Shown in pieces: positions 6,687-9,700 of a stretch of 9,700 nt of DNA; the stretch's first letter is position 1, and each line of letters begins with the position of its first letter. The DNA is taken from positions 1-9,700 of the forward strand of contig JACMKJ010000586.1 of the NCBI GenBank assembly GCA_014380155.1. Direction: 5' to 3'. The DNA is from Rhizobacter sp. (GTDB lineage Bacteria > Pseudomonadota > Gammaproteobacteria > Burkholderiales > Burkholderiaceae_C). The notes below the pieces were generated by a model. It searched no databases, was not told the origin of the DNA, and worked only from the letters and a program-made list of their open reading frames with translations. Position numbers and translations under genes: made by a program.

Positions 6687-7606
6687 GAGTCTGCGTCGAA
6701 AGAGCCGAGGTCGCCCAGTTCACCGAGACCGGTGACGGGCATGTCGAAACCGTATTCGGCTTCGAGAATGCCCCAGGCCTCTTCGGCCGACTCGACGTAG
6801 TGAAAGAGCTGCAGGTCGAGCGGGCTGATCATGCCCGTCTCGACGAGCAGGTCGAAGTTGATGAGCTTGGTCCAGAACTCGCGGCCGAACAACATGATGG
6901 GCCGGCGCCGGCACTTGCCGGTCTGGATGAGGGTGAGCACCTCGAACATCTCGTCCAGCGTGCCAAAGCCCCCCGGAAAACACAGCAGGCCGATGCTGCG
7001 CATCAGGAAGTGCATCTTGCGCAGGCCGAAGTAGTGGAACTGGAAGCACAGCTCCGGCGTGATGTACGGGTTGGGCGCCTGCTCGTGTGGCAGCACGATG
7101 TTCAGGCCGATGCTCTTGCCGCCCACCTCGTGCGCGCCGCGGTTGCCGGCTTCCATGATGCCGGGGCCGCCGCCGGTGACCACGTAGATCGGCGAGGCCA
7201 GTGCGCGCGACTTTTCGGTCACCAGGGCGCCGAAGCGACGGGCTTCGTCGTAGTAGCGCGACATGTGCAGATGGGTCTTGGCAATGCGCAGCGCGGTCTC
7301 GTTGTTGGCCGATTGCGCGTCGGAGAGCAGGCGTTGCGCCACGTCGGGCGGCACGATGCGCGCGCTGCCGAAGATCACGATGGTCGACTCGATGCCCAGC
7401 TCGCTTTGCACCAGCTCGGGCTTGAGCAGCTCCAGCTGCATGCGCACCGGGCGCAACTCTTCGCGCAGCAGGAATTTTTCGTCGGTGAAGGCGAGTTTGT
7501 AAGAGCTTTCCGGGCCGTCGTAGAGCGAGGGGGGCGGGCCTTGCAGCTCGGCTTCTTTCTTGGCCGGCGGGAAGTTGCGGGCAGTGAGTTCGGTGCGCTT
7601 GTCCAT
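6683..7606 (-). CDS. LOG-family (TIGR00730) Rossmann-fold protein, long form
   Basis: The 307-residue protein has the paired signatures of the LOG family, often misnamed lysine decarboxylases: GGGPGIMEAGNRGA at 145-158 and PGGFGTLDE at 211-219, with R196 and K197 between them. Characterised members cut nucleoside 5'-monophosphates into free base and ribose 5-phosphate, with cytokinin release in plants and nucleotide turnover by PpnN-type bacterial proteins. The conserved residues are intact, so a phosphoribohydrolase is likely, but the substrate is not shown. About 70 residues precede the fold, which begins near STIVIFGSARI; they are charged and partly Pro-rich, longer than in short LOG proteins, and may be a regulatory or oligomer part. 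It starts 24 bases after the moeB-like gene, lacks a Shine-Dalgarno, has TAAGCT seven bases before the ATG, and overlaps arginase by ATGA. Confidence 0.9.
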   Translation of the reverse strand: MDKRTELTARNFPPAKKEAELQGPPPSLYDGPESSYKLAFTDEKFLLREELRPVRMQLELLKPELVQSELGIESTIVIFGSARIVPPDVAQRLLSDAQSANNETALRIAKTHLHMSRYYDEARRFGALVTEKSRALASPIYVVTGGGPGIMEAGNRGAHEVGGKSIGLNIVLPHEQAPNPYITPELCFQFHYFGLRKMHFLMRSIGLLCFPGGFGTLDEMFEVLTLIQTGKCRRRPIMLFGREFWTKLINFDLLVETGMISPLDLQLFHYVESAEEAWGILEAEYGFDMPVTGLGELGDLGSFDADS

Positions 7607-7613
7607 GGCGAGC

Positions 7614-7619
7614 AGCTTA
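7614..7619 (-). promoter_or_regulatory. Possible internal -10-like box before the LOG-family gene
   Basis: TAAGCT on the minus strand ends seven bases before the ATG at 7606, within the 24-base gap after the moeB-like gene. It matches TANNNT only. Alone it would be unconvincing. It is listed because the same spacing recurs before three other genes here that lack a Shine-Dalgarno. Confidence 0.25.
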
Positions 7620-7630
7620 ACGCCAGAGTG

Positions 7631-8395
7631 CTACGGTTTGTGGACGCCGCACACGCTGCACACGCTGCACTCGCTGTTGCGAGGGGTGCGAATCTCCGTC
7701 CACTCCATGCTGCGCGCGTCGAGCATTTGCAAGCGCCCGGCGAGAGACGAGCCGGTGCCCGCCAGCAGCTTCAGCGCCTCGGCCGCCTGCATGCTGCCGA
7801 TGATGCCCACCAACGGTGCAAAGACCCCCATGGTGGCGCAGCGTGCTTCTTCGAAAGCGGCTTCGGGCGGGAACAGGCAGGCGTAGCAGGGCGCTTGTGC
7901 CTGCCGTGTGTCGTAGACCGAAATCTGCCCGTCGAAGCCGATCGCCGCGCCCGAGACGAGCGGCTTCTTGTGCTTCACGCACGCGGCGTTGACGGCGTGG
8001 CGGGTGGCGAAGTTGTCGCAGCAGTCGAGCACCACGTCCACACTGGCGACCAGCTCGTCGAGCCGCTCGGCGTTGGCGCGCTCGTGCAGCGCCACCACGT
8101 TTACATCTGGGTTGATCTCGTTGATCGACTGCGCGGCGGAGGCGGCCTTGGGCCGGCCCAGGCGCGACATGTCGTGCACGATCTGGCGCTGCAGGTTGGT
8201 GAGGTCGACATGGTCGTTGTCGACGATGGTGATGCGCCCCACGCCCGCCGTGCCCAGGTAAAGCGCCACCGGTGAGCCCAGCCCGCCCGCACCGATCACC
8301 AGCGCATGCGATGACAGCAGCGCCTGCTGGCCTTCGATGCCCAGCTCGTCGAGCAGGATGTGGCGCGAGTAGCGCAGCAGCTGTTTGTCGTCCAT
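7631..8395 (-). CDS. moeB: MoeB/HesA/ThiF-family sulfur-carrier adenylyltransferase
   Basis: A 254-residue E1-like enzyme that uses ATP to adenylate the C-terminal glycine of a small sulfur carrier (MoaD for molybdopterin or ThiS for thiamine). It has the nucleotide loop GAGGLG at 35-40, an NLQRQ stretch at 67-71, D127 in CCDN, and C186 in RCATMGV. CYAC (C170, C173) pairs with a C-terminal CSVCSVCG (C243, C246, C249) as the structural zinc site. The sequence follows Escherichia coli MoeB throughout and lacks a rhodanese tail, but MoeB and ThiF are hard to separate and no carrier gene is nearby. I use the ATG at 8395; a TTG at 8410 adds five residues without support. The C-terminus carries a 9-base tandem repeat. 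The gene lies just after the protease terminator and opens the run with LOG and arginase. A molybdenum-cofactor role would suit the molybdoenzyme at 1463, but they are not linked. Confidence 0.88.
   Translation of the reverse strand: MDDKQLLRYSRHILLDELGIEGQQALLSSHALVIGAGGLGSPVALYLGTAGVGRITIVDNDHVDLTNLQRQIVHDMSRLGRPKAASAAQSINEINPDVNVVALHERANAERLDELVASVDVVLDCCDNFATRHAVNAACVKHKKPLVSGAAIGFDGQISVYDTRQAQAPCYACLFPPEAAFEEARCATMGVFAPLVGIIGSMQAAEALKLLAGTGSSLAGRLQMLDARSMEWTEIRTPRNSECSVCSVCGVHKP
7649..7675 (-). repeat. 9-base tandem repeat inside the zinc-ligand tail of the MoeB-like gene
   Basis: Three contiguous 9-base units on the coding strand read AGCGAGTGC, AGCGTGTGC and AGCGTGTGC; the second and third are identical and the first differs by one base. 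They encode SEC, SVC and SVC, and the next codons (GGC GTC CAC) look like a decayed fourth unit. The result is three evenly spaced cysteines where MoeB needs two. Confidence 0.8.
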
Positions 8396-8401
8396 GGGCG
8401 G

Positions 8402-8407
8402 AGCATA
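8402..8407 (-). promoter_or_regulatory. Possible -10 box of the moeB-like gene, leaderless geometry
   Basis: TATGCT on the minus strand ends six bases before the ATG at 8395 and matches four of six -10 consensus bases. It lies just past the T-run of the terminator, where the run moeB-like, LOG, arginase needs a new promoter. The only TTGACC (8412-8417) is four bases upstream and cannot be its -35. No Shine-Dalgarno precedes the ATG. Confidence 0.4.
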
Positions 8408-8420
8408 CAACGGTCAACAC

Positions 8421-8450
8421 AAAAACAAACGCCCGTGGGTCACACGGGCG
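8421..8450 (-). terminator. Intrinsic terminator of the S41 protease gene
   Basis: Read on the minus strand, a perfect 8-base G/C-rich stem (CGCCCGTG with CACGGGCG, 8430-8450) around a 5-base loop is followed directly by TTTGTTTTT (8429-8421). It begins 20 bases after the protease stop. Stem, loop and T-run all fit a Rho-independent terminator and separate the protease from the moeB-like gene. Confidence 0.9.
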
Positions 8451-8470
8451 TCTGGGGGAGCGTTAGACGA

Positions 8471-9700
8471 TCACTCGGTCTTGGCTTCAGCCTTGCGCTC
8501 GACCACCGTCTTGGACACCGCCACCGGCTTGCCCTTGAGCTGGTTGAGTGCCTGCGCGAGCTGGAAGTCTTCGGTGCTGCCGAATTCGGGCAGCGGCTTC
8601 AGCGGGGTGTTGGTCTTTGCGGTTTCCTCTTCGAGCTTCTTGCGCGCGTCTTCGCGGGCCTTCTCGCGCACAGCGTCTTTCTGCTCGGCGTTCTGGCCGC
8701 TTTGCAGGTGCTTCTCGAGGTCGGCTTCACGCATGCGCAGGGCGGCAAATACGTTGCCTTCTGCGGTTTCGTCGAGCATCACGTCGGGCACGATGCCCTT
8801 GGCCTGGATCGAGCGGCCCTTGGGTGTGTAGTAACGCGCGGTCGTGATCTTGAGTGCGGTTTCTGCCGACAGCGGGCGCACGGTCTGCACCGAGCCCTTG
8901 CCGAAAGTCTGCGCGCCCATGATGGTGGCGCGGTTGTGGTCTTGCAGTGCGCCGGCAACGATCTCGCTGGCCGAGGCCGAGCCTTCGTTGACCAGCACCA
9001 CCATCGGTACGCGCTTCACCCCTTCAGGCAGGCGGCGCAGCGGGTCGCTGCCACCACGGCGAAGGTAGTCGGAGGGGCGGGCCTTGAACTCCGATTTCGA
9101 CTCGGCGATCTGGCCGTTGGTGCTGACCACCACCACGTCGCTCGGCAGGAACGCCGCCGAGATGGCCACCGAGGCTTCGAGCAGGCCGCCCGGGTCGTTG
9201 CGCAGGTCGAGCACCAGGCCTTTGAGGTTGGGCTCTTGTTTGTAGATCTCTTCGAGCTTGCGGGCGAAGTCTTCGACCGTGCGGTCTTGGAACTGCCGCA
9301 CGCGCAGCCAGGCGTAGCCGGGTTCGATCACCTTGGCGCTCACGCTTTGCATGCGGATCTCTTCGCGCACGATGGTCACCGGGAAGCTGCGGCTTTCGGT
9401 TTTGCGGAAAATGGTCAGCGCGACCTTGGTGTTGGGCTCGCCGCGCATGCGCTTGACGGCCTGGTCCATCGTGAGGCCCTTGACGGCGGTGTCGTCGATC
9501 TTGGTGATCAGGTCGCCGCTCTTCAAGCCAGCGCGGAAGGCGGGCGAGCCTTCGATCGGCGAGACGACCTTCACCAAGCCGTCTTCCATGCCGATCTCGA
9601 TGCCCACGCCGACAAACTTGCCGGTGGTGCCTTCGCGGAATTCCTTGAAGCTCTTCTTGTCGAAATACTGGGAGTGCGGGTCGAGGCCGGCCACCATGCC
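8471..9700 (-). CDS. ctpA: S41-family C-terminal processing peptidase (5' end outside window)
   Basis: The frame is open to the window edge. An internal Met at 9697 is not the start, because GMVAGLDPHSQYFD is a mid-protein motif of the family; residues below are counted from that Met. A PDZ domain at about 27-115 is followed by the S41 protease core: VLDLRNDPGG at 162-171, catalytic S242 in GSASASE, and its partner K267 in TFGKGSVQT, 25 residues apart as in the model protease Prc. The ending from about 320 is highly charged, probably helical, and rich in Lys and Glu. Such enzymes sit in the periplasm, usually behind a signal peptide (here out of view), and trim exported proteins from the C-terminus, often in wall homeostasis. 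A clear terminator follows. Phosphoglycerate mutase often lies upstream in related genomes, from memory. Confidence 0.93.
   Translation of the reverse strand, partial: GMVAGLDPHSQYFDKKSFKEFREGTTGKFVGVGIEIGMEDGLVKVVSPIEGSPAFRAGLKSGDLITKIDDTAVKGLTMDQAVKRMRGEPNTKVALTIFRKTESRSFPVTIVREEIRMQSVSAKVIEPGYAWLRVRQFQDRTVEDFARKLEEIYKQEPNLKGLVLDLRNDPGGLLEASVAISAAFLPSDVVVVSTNGQIAESKSEFKARPSDYLRRGGSDPLRRLPEGVKRVPMVVLVNEGSASASEIVAGALQDHNRATIMGAQTFGKGSVQTVRPLSAETALKITTARYYTPKGRSIQAKGIVPDVMLDETAEGNVFAALRMREADLEKHLQSGQNAEQKDAVREKAREDARKKLEEETAKTNTPLKPLPEFGSTEDFQLAQALNQLKGKPVAVSKTVVERKAEAKTE

Noticed and set aside
6800..8275. A 491-codon open frame on the plus strand across the LOG and moeB-like genes
   Set aside because: It spans two real minus-strand genes and their gap, its product is His/Ala/Val/Arg-rich without motifs, and long antisense frames are expected at this GC content.
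8412..8417. TTGACC on the minus strand as a -35 box for the moeB-like gene
   Set aside because: A -10 box at normal spacing would fall inside the coding region, where the sequence does not match, and the TATGCT box is only four bases away.
1..9700. A defence island, prophage or mobile element
   Set aside because: No integrase, transposase, toxin-antitoxin, restriction or CRISPR-like gene or array is seen, and the lone nuclease has a secretion signal.

Overview
The window is high-GC and gene-dense, with strong G/C preference at third codon positions and long shadow frames opposite real genes. The protein set points to a betaproteobacterium of the order Burkholderiales: the CtpA-type S41 protease next to a MoeB/HesA/ThiF protein is familiar there, and arginase, MipA/OmpV, DUF1232 and an SDR-DoxX fusion all fit. 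I cannot name the genus from sequence reading alone. No RNA gene, CRISPR array, insertion sequence, integrase or prophage gene was seen, and no stretch of 300 bases lacks a gene.

Layout. (1) 1-2146, + strand: a three-gene run joined by 4-base ATGA overlaps, made of the tail of an unidentified protein, an NAD(P)-binding SDR-like protein fused to a DoxX-like membrane domain, and a sulfite-oxidase-fold molybdopterin oxidoreductase. (2) 2143-3861, - strand: a patatin-like phospholipase with a lipoprotein signal. It meets the molybdoenzyme gene stop-on-stop in one CTAG. (3) 3935-5669, + strand: a DUF1232 (YkvA) membrane protein, an exported thermonuclease-like protein that overlaps it through a TTG start, and an outer-membrane MipA/OmpV protein. 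(4) 5670-5762: a convergent gap with two inverted repeats. (5) 5763-8395, - strand: moeB-like gene, LOG-family gene and arginase in transcription order, closely packed, with the last two overlapping by ATGA. (6) 8396-9700, - strand: a clear intrinsic terminator, then the 3' part of the S41 protease gene, which runs off the window.

How they work together. Region 1 looks like a small redox module. Regions 2 and 3 gather envelope or exported proteins (lipoprotein lipase, membrane protein, secreted nuclease, outer-membrane barrel) without an obvious common pathway. Region 5 joins sulfur-carrier activation, a nucleotide phosphoribohydrolase-like protein and arginine breakdown, again with no known pathway link.

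The window is mostly housekeeping and accessory metabolism, and I found no convincing new multi-gene system. The most interesting signal is regulatory: each of the four ATG starts without a usable Shine-Dalgarno or an upstream overlapping gene has a TANNNT hexamer 6 or 7 bases before the ATG, the geometry of leaderless promoters. The SDR-DoxX/molybdoenzyme operon and a 9-base tandem repeat that multiplies a zinc-ligand motif in the MoeB-like protein are next in interest.
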